This document shows, one piece after another, positions 23,913 through 32,603 of a stretch of DNA of 64,000 bases. This DNA comes from Streptomyces dengpaensis (GTDB taxonomy: Bacteria; Actinomycetota; Actinomycetes; Streptomycetales; Streptomycetaceae): positions 6,696,001 through 6,760,000 of the forward strand of contig NZ_CP026652.1 of the NCBI RefSeq assembly GCF_002946835.1. Direction: 5' to 3'. Every line of letters starts with the position of its first letter. Position 1 is the stretch's first letter. Under the pieces are notes generated by a model. The model ran no database searches. It was given only the letters and a program-made list of their open reading frames with translations, and was not told the DNA's origin. The position numbers were made by a program, and so were the translations under genes.

Positions 23913-25372
23913 CAGTTCCGCAGTGCCGCCCGCATCATCGCCTTGGCCACCGGGGCCGCCAGTCCGTTGCCGCTGACCTCCGAGCGTGCCGCGTCGGACT
24001 GCTCGACGAGCACCGCGACGGCGACCTCCTTGCCGGTGGAGTCGGACTTCGCGTACGACGTGAACCAGGCGTACGGCGTCTTGCTGTTGTTCTCGCCGTG
24101 CTGGGCCGTACCGGTCTTGCCGCCCACGGTCGCGCCAGAGATCCGGGCGTTCGTGCCCGTGCCGTCCTCGACGACCGTCTGCATCGCGGACTGCAGCTGC
24201 TCGGCGGTGGACGAGCTGACGATCTCCTTGGTGTCCGTGGTGTCGTCGTAGTTCTGCAGCACATCGCCGTCGGCGTCACTGATCTGCGACACCATGTGCG
24301 GCGAAACCAGCTTGCCGTCGTTGGCAATGGCAGCCGACACCATGGCCATCTGGAGCGGGGTCGCGGTCACGTCGTACTGGCCGATGCCGGTCAGTGCCGT
24401 GAACGACTTGTCCATGTCCGAGGGGTACACGCTCGTGTACGCCCGTACCGGCACGTCCTGCGTCTCGTCGTTGAAGCCGAACTTCTCGGCCATCGCCTTG
24501 ACCTTGTCCTGGCCGAGGTCGACGGCCATCTTCCCGAAGACGTTGTTGCACGAGTACTGGAGCGCCACGCGGATCGAGGCGTTCTCGCAGGGTGCGTTCG
24601 GGTTCTCGTTCGTCAGTGCCCGGTTGGTGCCCGGCGGCGTGTACGGGTCCGGGCTGTCCGTCTTCTCGTCCACGTCCCCGTACAGCACGTTCTCCAGCGC
24701 CGCGGCCGCGACGACCAGCTTGAACGTCGAGCCCGGCGGCAGCGGCTGGCGCAGCGCCCGGTTCGTGAGCGGTTTGTCCGCGTCCTTCCGCAGGTTCTGC
24801 CAGGCGGTGGACTCGCCCGCGCTGATCGTCGTCGGGTCGTACGACGGCGTGGAGACGGCCGCGAGGATCTTGCCGGTCGTCGGGTCGATCGCGACGACTC
24901 CGCCCTTCTTGTCCCCGAGCGCGTTGTACGCCGCCTTCTGTACATCCGGGTCGATCGTCGTGATCACGTCACCCGGGTCGGTGCGCTTGCCGGTGATGCC
25001 GTCGAGCGGGCTCTTCAGCCGGCTGTCGGTGCCGTCGAGGAGGTCCTGGTAGATGCCCTCCAGCTGGGTGGCCCCGTACACCTGCGAGCTGTAGCCCGTG
25101 ACCGCCGCGTACAGGCTGCCGTCCTTGTAGGTGCGCTTGTACTTGAGGTCACTCCCCGTCGTCCGTGCGGAACCGGTGATCGCCTCGCCGGCCACGATGA
25201 TGTTCCCGAGCGGGTGCGCGTACAGCGAGATCGCGTTCCGTCGGTTGTCCTTGTCCTCCGCGAGCGCCCGGCCCTCGTAGAACTGCACCCATGTCGCCCT
25301 GACCAGCAGGGCGAGCACGAGCAGCAGAGTGAAGACGGCGGCACGCCTGATTGTCTTGTTCATCCCGCTCAT
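23912..25372 (-). CDS. pbpA: Class B penicillin-binding protein (PbpA/PBP2-like transpeptidase)
   Basis: A 486-residue membrane-anchored transpeptidase. One N-terminal helix (TLLLVLALLVRATWVQF), a non-penicillin-binding region (RNAISLYAHPLGNIIVAGEAITG), and a transpeptidase domain with all three motifs: STFK with the active serine near residue 214 (PPGSTFKLV), SCN (YSCNNVFGK) and KTG (GGKTGTAQ). It crosslinks peptidoglycan. It resembles actinobacterial PbpA, but it is not beside ftsW, the usual partner. Starts at 25372 or 25363 (MNKT) are both possible and neither has a good ribosome site. Short direct repeats lie upstream. Confidence 0.9.
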   Translation of the reverse strand: MSGMNKTIRRAAVFTLLLVLALLVRATWVQFYEGRALAEDKDNRRNAISLYAHPLGNIIVAGEAITGSARTTGSDLKYKRTYKDGSLYAAVTGYSSQVYGATQLEGIYQDLLDGTDSRLKSPLDGITGKRTDPGDVITTIDPDVQKAAYNALGDKKGGVVAIDPTTGKILAAVSTPSYDPTTISAGESTAWQNLRKDADKPLTNRALRQPLPPGSTFKLVVAAAALENVLYGDVDEKTDSPDPYTPPGTNRALTNENPNAPCENASIRVALQYSCNNVFGKMAVDLGQDKVKAMAEKFGFNDETQDVPVRAYTSVYPSDMDKSFTALTGIGQYDVTATPLQMAMVSAAIANDGKLVSPHMVSQISDADGDVLQNYDDTTDTKEIVSSSTAEQLQSAMQTVVEDGTGTNARISGATVGGKTGTAQHGENNSKTPYAWFTSYAKSDSTGKEVAVAVLVEQSDAARSEVSGNGLAAPVAKAMMRAALRN

Positions 25373-25427
25373 AACGACGAGCGAGGACGAGCGGATCGTT
25401 CCCTTCCGCCCGGATTTCTCATGACTT

Positions 25428-25486
25428 CTTCATGGAGCGGCGGCCTGCCCGTGACTCCTTCAGGACCTTCCGTGACTCCTTCAGGA
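25428..25486. repeat. Three 17-bp direct repeats upstream of the pbp gene
   Basis: CCGTGACTCCTTCAGGA occurs at 25449-25465 and 25470-25486, exactly 21 nt (two helical turns) apart. A degenerate version, CATGACTTCTTCATGGA, starts near 25428, also 21 nt away. Such spacing suggests a regulator binding one face of the helix. Confidence 0.55.
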
Positions 25487-25526
25487 AGCGAGTCATGCCG
25501 TGCTGCCCAGGCGGCGCGGGCCTTCG

Positions 25527-26300
25527 TCACAGCCTGCGCGTCGCCAGGGTGAGGCGCTCACGCGCGTCGAACAGGGCGTCCTTGACCATCTGTTCGTGCG
25601 CCGGGGTCAGCCGTGCCACCGGCACCGAGCAGCTGATCGCGTCGCGCGCCGGGGTGCGGTACGGGATCGCCACGCCGAAGCAGCGCAGCCCCAGCGTGTT
25701 CTCCTCGCGGTCCACCGCGAAGCCCTGATCCCGCACCTGGTGCAGCTCCTCGATGAGCTTCTCCCGGTCGGTGATCGTGTGCTCGGTGAGCGCGGGGAGC
25801 GCCTCGGGCAGCATCTTGCGGACCTGCTCGTCCGTGTGCGTGGCGAGCAGCGCCTTGCCGAGCGAGGTCGAATGTGCGGGCAGCCTGCGCCCGACCCGGG
25901 TGAAGGGGCGCAGATAGTGCTGCGACTGGCGGGTGGCCAGGTAGACGACGTTCGTGCCGTCCAGGCGGGCCAGGTGGATGGTCTCCGTGGTGTCGTCCGC
26001 CAGCCGGTCCAGGGTGGGGCGGGCCGCGGCGACCACCTCGTCACCGTCGATGTACGACGTACCGACCAGCAGCGCCCGTACGCCGATGCCGTACCGCGTG
26101 CCCGTCGCGTCGGTCTCGACCCAGCCGAGGTCCACGAGCGTACGCAGCAGCATGTACAGGCTGGACTTGGGGTAACCGACGGCTTCCTGGACCGCTGCCA
26201 GGGAGTGCATTCCGGGCCGGCCGGCGAAGTACTCGAGCAGTTCCACAGTCCGCACCGCGGACTTGACCTGCGCCCCGCCGCCTGTCTCGGCTGCCGACAT
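25527..26300 (-). CDS. IclR-family transcriptional regulator
   Basis: A 257-residue regulator. N-terminal winged helix (VKSAVRTVELLEYFAGRPGMHSLAAVQEAVGYPKSSLYMLLRTL) and a C-terminal IclR effector domain (RRLPAHSTSLGKALLATHTDEQ, LRCFGVAIPYR). I chose ATG 26300 with AAGGGG 10 nt upstream; the frame continues to 26345. It is divergent from the dehydrogenase gene at 26430, with a palindromic operator candidate between, so it probably controls that gene and itself in response to a sugar-acid intermediate. Confidence 0.9.
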   Translation of the reverse strand: MSAAETGGGAQVKSAVRTVELLEYFAGRPGMHSLAAVQEAVGYPKSSLYMLLRTLVDLGWVETDATGTRYGIGVRALLVGTSYIDGDEVVAAARPTLDRLADDTTETIHLARLDGTNVVYLATRQSQHYLRPFTRVGRRLPAHSTSLGKALLATHTDEQVRKMLPEALPALTEHTITDREKLIEELHQVRDQGFAVDREENTLGLRCFGVAIPYRTPARDAISCSVPVARLTPAHEQMVKDALFDARERLTLATRRL

Positions 26301-26359
26301 CGCCCTTGACCCCTTCGTTGGACGGGAAATAGTCTCCACCAGCATTCACCATCAGAAAC

Positions 26360-26381
26360 GGCGTTCAGTATATCGAACGCC
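26360..26381. promoter_or_regulatory. IclR-type operator palindrome
   Basis: GGCGTTCAGTATATCGAACGCC contains the inverted pair GGCGTTC and GAACGCC around an AT-rich centre. It lies between the divergent IclR and dehydrogenase starts, where it can serve both promoters. Confidence 0.7.
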
Positions 26382-26429
26382 CCTGGTGGGTGCGGACAAA
26401 CTGCGGCATCACATCTGGAGGGACCCGCG

Positions 26430-27962
26430 GTGGCAGCAGCACCAGTCTGGAGTGTCGACCCCCGTACCGGGAAGCAGCGTGAACAGGTTGCTGTGGAGGC
26501 CACAGCCCACGAGGTGGACGAGGCCGTCCGTGCCGCGTACGAGGCACGGTCCGCGCTCGCGGACCGCACCGTACGCGCCGCGTTCCTGCGCACCGCCGCC
26601 GACCTGCTCGAAGGCGCCAAGGACCAGCTCGTCGAGGCCGCCGACGCGGAGACCGCGCTCGGCCCGGTCAGGCTCACCGGCGAACTCGCTCGCACCTGCT
26701 ACCAGTTCCGCGCCTTCGCGGACATCGTCGACGAGGGCGCCTTCCTCGACGTCGTGATCAACCACCCCGACGACACCGCGACCCCGCCGATCCCGGACCT
26801 GCGCCGCTACAAGGTGCCGCTGGGCGTCGTCGCCGTCTACGCGGCCTCGAACTTCCCCTTCGCCTTCTCGGTCCCGGGCGGCGACACCGCGAGCGCGCTG
26901 GCCGCCGGGTGCCCGGTCGTCGTCAAGGCCCACCCCGACCACCCGGCGCTCTCCGAGCTGGTCGCCGCCGTACTGCGCCGGGCCGCCGCCCGGCACGACA
27001 TCCCCGGGGGTGTCCTCGGCCTTCTGCACGGCTTCGAGGCGGGCGTCGAGCTGGTCAGGCATCCACTGGTCGCTGCGGCCGGGTTCACCGGTTCGGTACG
27101 GGGCGGACGGGCCCTCTTCGACGCGGCCGCCGCCCGTCCGGTCCCCATCCCCTTCCACGGCGAGCTGGGCTCGCTCAACCCCGTCGTCATCACCGAGGCC
27201 GCCGCCGCCGAGCGCGGCGAGGCGATCGGTGCCGGGCTCGCGGGCTCGATGACGCTGGGCGTCGGCCAGTTCTGCGTGAAGCCGGGCCTGGTCCTCGCGC
27301 CGGCGGGCGCGGCGGGCGACCGCCTGGTGAAGTCCCTGACGGACGCGGTGAGCGACACCGACGCGGGCGTCCTGCTCGACCACCGCATGCGCGACAACTT
27401 CATCGCCGGGGTCGCCGAGCGCGCCGGACTCCCCGACGTGGAATCCCCGGTGACCCCCGGCGCGGGCGGCGAGCACACGGTGAGCCCCGGCTTCCTGACC
27501 GTGCCCGCGCAGAAGCTCACCGTCCCGGGCGGCGAGCACGATCTGCTCCTGGAGGAGTGCTTCGGGCCGCTCACGGTCGTGGCGCGCTACGCGTCCGAGG
27601 CCGAGGCCAGCGCGGTGCTCTCCCGGCTGCCCGGGAACCTCACCGCGACCGTGCAGCTCTCCACGGAGGAGGCCGCGGGCTCGGGCCGCGGTGCGGAGAT
27701 CCTCGCGGAACTCACGCCGCTCGCCGGACGCGTGCTCGTGAACGGCTGGCCGACGGGGGTCGCCGTCGCCCCGGCCCAGCACCACGGGGGCCCGTACCCG
27801 GCGACGACGTCGACCTCTACGTCGGTCGGGGGCACGGCGATCGAGCGGTGGCTGCGGCCGGTCGCCTACCAGGGGGCGCCGGAGGCGCTGCTGCCGCCCG
27901 AACTGCGGGACGACAACCCGTTGGGGTTGCCGCGACGCTTCAACGGGCGGCTGGAGAGGTAG
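26430..27962 (+). CDS. 2,5-dioxovalerate (2-oxoglutarate semialdehyde) dehydrogenase
   Basis: A 510-residue aldehyde dehydrogenase. The fold and catalytic residues are intact: general base Glu245 (HGELGSLNP), nucleophile Cys282 (GVGQFCVKPG), and the NADP-site phrase ASNFPFAFSVPGGDTASALAAGCPVVVKAHP that marks the ketoglutarate-semialdehyde branch. It would convert 2,5-dioxopentanoate to 2-oxoglutarate, the last step of oxidative glucarate, galactarate or pentose catabolism. GTG start with GGAGGGA 6-12 nt upstream. It is alone; the dehydratase usually encoded beside it is absent. Confidence 0.88.
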   Translation: MAAAPVWSVDPRTGKQREQVAVEATAHEVDEAVRAAYEARSALADRTVRAAFLRTAADLLEGAKDQLVEAADAETALGPVRLTGELARTCYQFRAFADIVDEGAFLDVVINHPDDTATPPIPDLRRYKVPLGVVAVYAASNFPFAFSVPGGDTASALAAGCPVVVKAHPDHPALSELVAAVLRRAAARHDIPGGVLGLLHGFEAGVELVRHPLVAAAGFTGSVRGGRALFDAAAARPVPIPFHGELGSLNPVVITEAAAAERGEAIGAGLAGSMTLGVGQFCVKPGLVLAPAGAAGDRLVKSLTDAVSDTDAGVLLDHRMRDNFIAGVAERAGLPDVESPVTPGAGGEHTVSPGFLTVPAQKLTVPGGEHDLLLEECFGPLTVVARYASEAEASAVLSRLPGNLTATVQLSTEEAAGSGRGAEILAELTPLAGRVLVNGWPTGVAVAPAQHHGGPYPATTSTSTSVGGTAIERWLRPVAYQGAPEALLPPELRDDNPLGLPRRFNGRLER

Positions 27963-28023
27963 CCCTGCTCAAGCGCCGTTGGGCCTGCCACAGGCGCTTC
28001 CGCGGACCTGGAAGACTCGGCCC

Positions 28024-28632
28024 ATGGATGTCGAACTTCCCGAACTGCCCTTCCCTCTCCGCACGTACGGGCCCGATGGCCATTGGTCGTACGAGGACGG
28101 GGTGCTCGCCGGCTGGGCGGGCCCCCGGCAGGACCGTTTTGTGCCGCCCACCGGTGAGGGGCTGGACCCCGCGTCCGATGCGCCCCGGCTGCTGGGGGCG
28201 CCGCAGGGGGACTTCCAGCTGATCGCCCGTGTCACGGTGGGCTTCGCGGCCTCCTTCGACGCGGGGGTCCTGTATGTCCATGTGGGGGAACGGGCCTGGG
28301 CGAAGTTGTGTCTGGAGTACTCCCCGGACGTGCCCACCGTCTGCACGGTGGTCACCCGGGGGCACTCCGACGACGCCAACTCCTTGACCGTGGAAGGCAA
28401 GTCCGTGTGGCTCCGGGTGAGCCGCACGGGGCGCGCCTTCGCCTTCCACGCTTCGCGTGACGGCGAGCGGTGGACGTTCGTGCGTCTGTTCACGCTGGGC
28501 GACGAGAAGCAGACGTCCGCCGCGCTCGTGGGCTTCCTGACGCAGTCGCCGCTGGGGGAGGGATGCGTGGTCACCTACGACCACATCGCGTTCCGGCCGT
28601 CGTGGCCGCGCGACTTGAGAGACGGCAGTTGA
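28024..28632 (+). CDS. DUF1349 domain protein
   Basis: A 202-residue protein with a concanavalin-like beta-sandwich of the DUF1349 type (DFQLIARVTVGFAASFDAGVLYVHVGERAWAKLCLEYSPDVP, DDANSLTVEGKSVWLRVSR). There is no signal peptide. The family has no settled function; a carbohydrate-related role is often assumed from the fold. Start at ATG 28024. It lies 61 bp behind the dehydrogenase gene and may be co-transcribed. Confidence 0.8.
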   Translation: MDVELPELPFPLRTYGPDGHWSYEDGVLAGWAGPRQDRFVPPTGEGLDPASDAPRLLGAPQGDFQLIARVTVGFAASFDAGVLYVHVGERAWAKLCLEYSPDVPTVCTVVTRGHSDDANSLTVEGKSVWLRVSRTGRAFAFHASRDGERWTFVRLFTLGDEKQTSAALVGFLTQSPLGEGCVVTYDHIAFRPSWPRDLRDGS

Positions 28633-28683
28633 CTCGCCCCCTCCGCCCCTGCCCGTCCCGTACGTGGGGGGCCGGGGCGGAGC
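28631..28683 (-). repeat. Dispersed GC-rich repeat, copy 4 (partial)
   Basis: CGCCCCCTCCGCCCCTGCCC then GTCCCGTACGTGGGGGGCC. Only the left part of the family is present; the GTTTGAGGA core is missing. Confidence 0.6.
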
Positions 28684-28771
28684 CGCAGGGAATGAAGCCC
28701 GCCGCTCGAACGTTCACGTACGCCAGCGGAGGGTGTCTCCGTAGCCGTACGAGCTGGAGAGAGCCGAAGAC

Positions 28772-29488
28772 ATGCGCGTCGAGATCTGGAGCGACATCGC
28801 CTGCCCCTGGTGCTACGTGGGCAAGGCCCGTTTCGAGAAGGCCCTCGATGCCTTTCCGCACCGTGACGAGGTCGAGGTCGTGCACCGTTCGTTCGAGCTC
28901 GACCCCGGGCGTGCCAAGGGCGACATCCAGCCCGTACTCGCGATGCTGACCAAGAAGTACGGCATGAGCGAGGCACAGGCGCAGGCCGGTGAGGAGAACC
29001 TCGGTGCGCAGGCCGCCGCCGAGGGCCTGGAGTACCGCACCCGTGGCCGCGACCACGGCAACACCTTCGACATGCACCGCCTGACGCACTTCGCCAAGGA
29101 GCGGGGCAGGCAGGACGAGCTGATCGGCCTGCTGTACAAGGCGAACTTCGCCGAGGAGCGGACCGTCTTCGACGACGACGAGCGGCTCGTGGAGCTGGCC
29201 GTCGCCGCCGGGCTCGAAGCCGACGCGGCCCGCGAGGTCATCGCCGACCCGACGGCGTACGCCGATGAGGTGCGCGCCGACGAGCGCGAGGCCGCCGAGC
29301 TGGGCGCGAACGGCGTGCCGTTCTTCGTCCTCGACCGCAAGTACGGCGTCTCCGGCGCCCAGCCCGCCGAGGTCTTCACCCAGGCCCTGACCCAGGCGTG
29401 GGGCGAGCGTCCGCCGCTGAAGCTGATCCAGGACGGTTCCGCCGACGCGGAGGCCTGCGGCCCGGACGGCTGCGCCGTGCCCCAGTAG
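28772..29488 (+). CDS. DsbA/FrnE-like dithiol oxidoreductase
   Basis: A 238-residue thioredoxin-fold protein of the FrnE subgroup. The active site is CPWC (Cys11-Cys14) in MRVEIWSDIACPWCYVGK, with a helical insertion and the cis-proline region GVPFFVLDRKYGVSGAQP. No signal peptide, so it acts in the cytoplasm, perhaps in redox stress. Extra cysteines near the C-terminus (ACGPDGCAVPQ) are a feature of many Streptomyces members. A terminator follows. Confidence 0.9.
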   Translation: MRVEIWSDIACPWCYVGKARFEKALDAFPHRDEVEVVHRSFELDPGRAKGDIQPVLAMLTKKYGMSEAQAQAGEENLGAQAAAEGLEYRTRGRDHGNTFDMHRLTHFAKERGRQDELIGLLYKANFAEERTVFDDDERLVELAVAAGLEADAAREVIADPTAYADEVRADEREAAELGANGVPFFVLDRKYGVSGAQPAEVFTQALTQAWGERPPLKLIQDGSADAEACGPDGCAVPQ

Positions 29489-29502
29489 TCCCAGCAGTAC
29501 CG

Positions 29503-29524
29503 GACCTGCGCGAAGGCGCAGGTC
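29503..29524 (+). terminator. Hairpin terminator
   Basis: A 9-bp perfect stem (GACCTGCGC, loop GAAG, GCGCAGGTC) 15 nt after the FrnE-like stop codon. Confidence 0.8.
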
Positions 29525-29608
29525 GGGGCCGATCTATAAGCACTCCTTGGCCGAATCACGCAAAAATCCGCAATGGACTGGGACTTCGTAGGGGCTCACA
29601 GTGGTCGC

Positions 29609-30676
29609 ATGGAGACTTTGGAGACCTTGGAGCCATTCGAGAGCCTCGTCCGTACCGAGTTCGCCCCGAAGAACACCTACCTGAACACCGCGAGCACCGG
29701 ACTCCTGCCGGCGCGCTCGGTGGCCGCCATGCGGGCCGCCGTCGAGTCCGTCGCCGCCGGACGGCCGGCCGACATGTTCGCGGACGTCGAGGCCGCACGC
29801 GCCTCGTTCGCGCGCCTTGTCGGGGTCCCCGGACGCCGGGTGGCGGCCGGGGCCTCGGTCGCCGTGTACAGCGGGCTGATCGCCGCCTCGCTGCCGCAGG
29901 GTGCCGAAGTCCTCACCGCCGAGGGGGACTTCAGCTCCGTCGTGACCCCCTTCCACGTCCGCGGCGACCTCAAGGTGCGTGCCGTACCGCTGGAGCGGAT
30001 GGCCGAGTCCGTCCGCCCGGGCACCGCGCTCGTCGCGGTCAGCGCCGCGCAGTCCGCGGACGGGCGGATCGCCGATCTGGAGGCGATCCGCGAAGCCGCG
30101 CGGGTCCACGGGGCGCGTACGTATATCGACGCGTCCCAGTCCGCCGGATGGCTGCCCATGCGGGCGGACGCGTACGACTATGTCTCCTCCGTCGCCTTCA
30201 AGTGGCTCGTCTGCCCGCGGGGTGTGGCCTTCCTGGTCGTCCCGGAGGACCTCGGCGGGCTCACCCCGGTGTTCGCGGGCTGGGTCGCGGGGGAGCGGCC
30301 CTGGGACAGCTGCTACGGCCCGGTCGAGGAACTCGCCCACTCCGCGCGGCGGTTCGACGAGAGTCCGAGCCTGTTCTCGTACGCGGGCGCCCGGCAATCG
30401 CTGGAACTCATCGAGGAGTTGGGCGTCGAGCGGGTACACGCCCACGACGTCGCCCTCGCCGACCGCTTCCGCGCGGGTCTGCGCACGCTGGGCCACGAGC
30501 CGATCGCCGCCCCCGGCTCACCGATCGTCTCTGTACCCCAACTCGGCGGTCGCCAGCCGGACTTGAGCCGATCCGGAGTCGAAGTGTCCGACCGCGCCGG
30601 GAACTTGCGGGCCGCCTTCCATCTGTACAACACACCCGAGGATGTCGACCGGCTGCTGGACGTACTGTCCGGCTGA
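29609..30676 (+). CDS. Class V PLP-dependent aminotransferase / cysteine-desulfurase-like
   Basis: A 355-residue fold-type I PLP enzyme. It starts NTYLNTASTGLLPARSV, typical of the group; the PLP aspartate is in RTYIDASQSAGW and the Schiff-base lysine in VSSVAFKWLVCPRG. The C-terminus (AGNLRAAFHLYNTPEDVDRLLDVL) is also standard. No active-site cysteine loop of a true desulfurase is seen, so it is more likely an aminotransferase or lyase. ATG 29609 is preferred because similarity starts just after it; ATG 29573 would add 12 residues. Confidence 0.82.
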   Translation: METLETLEPFESLVRTEFAPKNTYLNTASTGLLPARSVAAMRAAVESVAAGRPADMFADVEAARASFARLVGVPGRRVAAGASVAVYSGLIAASLPQGAEVLTAEGDFSSVVTPFHVRGDLKVRAVPLERMAESVRPGTALVAVSAAQSADGRIADLEAIREAARVHGARTYIDASQSAGWLPMRADAYDYVSSVAFKWLVCPRGVAFLVVPEDLGGLTPVFAGWVAGERPWDSCYGPVEELAHSARRFDESPSLFSYAGARQSLELIEELGVERVHAHDVALADRFRAGLRTLGHEPIAAPGSPIVSVPQLGGRQPDLSRSGVEVSDRAGNLRAAFHLYNTPEDVDRLLDVLSG

Positions 30677-30753
30677 GAACCGGCTGAGAAGCGGTCATCG
30701 GCCCCTGGCCCCCTGGCGCGGGGTGCGACGGGGCGCTAGGAAGGCACCACGAG

Positions 30754-31362
30754 GTGGTGGTGCCGGTGGATCCGACGCTCGAAAAGCCCGCCGTGGACGC
30801 GGAGTGGCATCGGCGGCTGGTGTACGGCGACGAGACCGCGCTGGCCGAGGTGTACACCGCGTACGGCGGGCTGGTCCGGCGGGTCGCCGTCCGGGTCACG
30901 CGCAGCCCCGCCGCCGCCGAGGACGTGGCGCAGGAGGTCTTCGCACAACTGTGGAGCAGGCCGTACGCCTTCGACGCGCGCCGCGGCTCGCTGCGCACCT
31001 GGCTGTCCATGCTCGCGCACCGTCGCGCCGTGGACTGGGTGCGCAGCGAGGCCCGGCACCGCAAGGACGCACGCGCGGACGACTCGGCGCTGCACACGAT
31101 CCCCGACGCGGGGCCGGGCCCCGACGAGACGGTCGTCGACCGCGAACGCTCCCTGCTCCTGCACACCGCCCTCGCCGAACTCCCGCAGTCCCAGCGGGAG
31201 GTGGTGCACCTCGCCTATTTCGCGGGCCGCACCTACCGGCAGGCCGCCGTGGAGCTGGGCATCCCGGAAGGCACGGCCAAGACCCGCCTCCGCTCCGCCC
31301 TGCGCAAACTCGCCGAATCCCTCGCCGACCCACCGGATCCGACGCTGGAGAGGGGCGCGTGA
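30754..31362 (+). CDS. ECF-type RNA polymerase sigma factor
   Basis: A 202-residue sigma-70 family factor with region 2 (LAEVYTAYGGLVRRVAVRVTRSPAAAEDVAQEVFAQLWSRP, then GSLRTWLSMLAHRRAVDWVRSE) and region 4 (LAELPQSQREVVHLAYFAGRTYRQAAVELGIPEGTAKTRLRSALRKL). There is no region 3, as expected of ECF factors. Start at GTG 30754. The gene for its probable anti-sigma factor begins 92 bp downstream on the same strand. Confidence 0.93.
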   Translation: MVVPVDPTLEKPAVDAEWHRRLVYGDETALAEVYTAYGGLVRRVAVRVTRSPAAAEDVAQEVFAQLWSRPYAFDARRGSLRTWLSMLAHRRAVDWVRSEARHRKDARADDSALHTIPDAGPGPDETVVDRERSLLLHTALAELPQSQREVVHLAYFAGRTYRQAAVELGIPEGTAKTRLRSALRKLAESLADPPDPTLERGA

Positions 31363-31453
31363 TGGCCCCGGCGGTGCGGGGCGTGCGTAAGGTGGCCACA
31401 ACGGGGCGAGGGACGGCCACCAGGGCGGCCATGGCCCGGAAGGGCGGTACGTG

Positions 31454-32518
31454 ATGAGCACCGGACACGAAGACGTACGGGACCTGCTGGCGGCCTGGGC
31501 CTTCGGCGCGCTGCCCCCCGCCGAGCAGCAGACGGTCCCCCTCCACCTGGCGGAATGCGAGCCCTGCGCGACGGAGGCGGAACGCCTGCGGGAGACGGTA
31601 CGACTGCTGGACGGGCCGCGGGCTGAGGCGCCGGCCGGGGGCAGCGCGGCCGGCCCCGTACCCCCCGGCCTCAGCGCCCTCGCCCTGCGCTCCCGTCCCG
31701 CGCCTCCCCTAGTCGCCCCGCACGCCGCCCCCTACGCCGCCGCCGTCGCCGGACTTCAGGCGCTGCTGCGGGAGTTGGACGTCAGCAGGACCTGGGGTAC
31801 GCCGGTCGTGCACGACTGGGACGTGCAGGCCACCGTCGCTCATCTGATCGCGGCGGACGAGCCGTTGGCGCGGCGGCTGGGGCTGGCACCGCGGGTGCCG
31901 GAGACCGAGGTGCCGGAGACCGAAGTCGCGGAGGCCGAGGCGGCGGAGGGGACGGAATGGGAGGCCGCCTGGGACGCACGGACCGCCGCTGTGATCGCGT
32001 ACGAGCGGGGGCGCACTCCCGAGGAGACCGTCGCCGCGTGGAGCGCGCAGGCGGGCGCGCTGCTGGCCACGCCGGAGGCGACGGATCCCGAACGGGCCGC
32101 GCACGCCACCACGTTGATGGGCGTACGGCTGCCCGTCGCGGACCACTTCGCCGTGCGGGCCTTCGAGGCGTGGATCCACACCGACGACATCGGACGGGCC
32201 CTCGGGCTCACCGTCCCCCCGCCCCCGGACCCGCACCTGTGGCGACTCGTCCGCCTGGCCGTCCGCATCCTTGGGATGGCGCTGGGGCCCACGGCACCGC
32301 CGGTGCTGTTCGCGGTGACCGGGGGAGGGCGCGACGCCCAGTGGGTGCTCGGTTCCGAGGACGAGCCGGTACGCGCCGAACTCGTCGTGGATCCGGTCGA
32401 CTTCTGCCTGCTGGTAGGCGGGCGGTACGCACCCGCCGAGGTGCCCCGGGGCGCGACGGGGGACGACGCCGCGATCGGCGCCGTCCTGGAGCGTGCCGCG
32501 TCACTGGCGTGGTTGTAG
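31454..32518 (+). CDS. Soluble zinc-finger anti-sigma factor with MDMPI-type domain
   Basis: A 354-residue protein. The N-terminus is a zf-HC2 anti-sigma domain (HEDVRDLLAAWAFGALPPAE, and HLAECEPC with His31, Cys35, Cys38). A Pro/Ala linker follows, then a mycothiol-dependent maleylpyruvate isomerase-like region (WDVQATVAHLIAADEPLARRL, and RAFEAWIHTDDIGRALGL with the metal-site His). No transmembrane helix is present, so it senses a cytoplasmic signal. Thiol redox via zinc ligands, or a ligand of the MDMPI fold, are candidates. A short EVPETEVAEAEAAEG stretch shows a VPETE duplication. Confidence 0.83.
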   Translation: MSTGHEDVRDLLAAWAFGALPPAEQQTVPLHLAECEPCATEAERLRETVRLLDGPRAEAPAGGSAAGPVPPGLSALALRSRPAPPLVAPHAAPYAAAVAGLQALLRELDVSRTWGTPVVHDWDVQATVAHLIAADEPLARRLGLAPRVPETEVPETEVAEAEAAEGTEWEAAWDARTAAVIAYERGRTPEETVAAWSAQAGALLATPEATDPERAAHATTLMGVRLPVADHFAVRAFEAWIHTDDIGRALGLTVPPPPDPHLWRLVRLAVRILGMALGPTAPPVLFAVTGGGRDAQWVLGSEDEPVRAELVVDPVDFCLLVGGRYAPAEVPRGATGDDAAIGAVLERAASLAWL

Positions 32519-32603
32519 CCCCTGCGGCGCGCCCCGGGGCAACCGCATCCCTGCGACGCCCCGGAGCGTTATCGCACCCCCTGCCGCGCCCCGGAGGGCT
32601 ACC

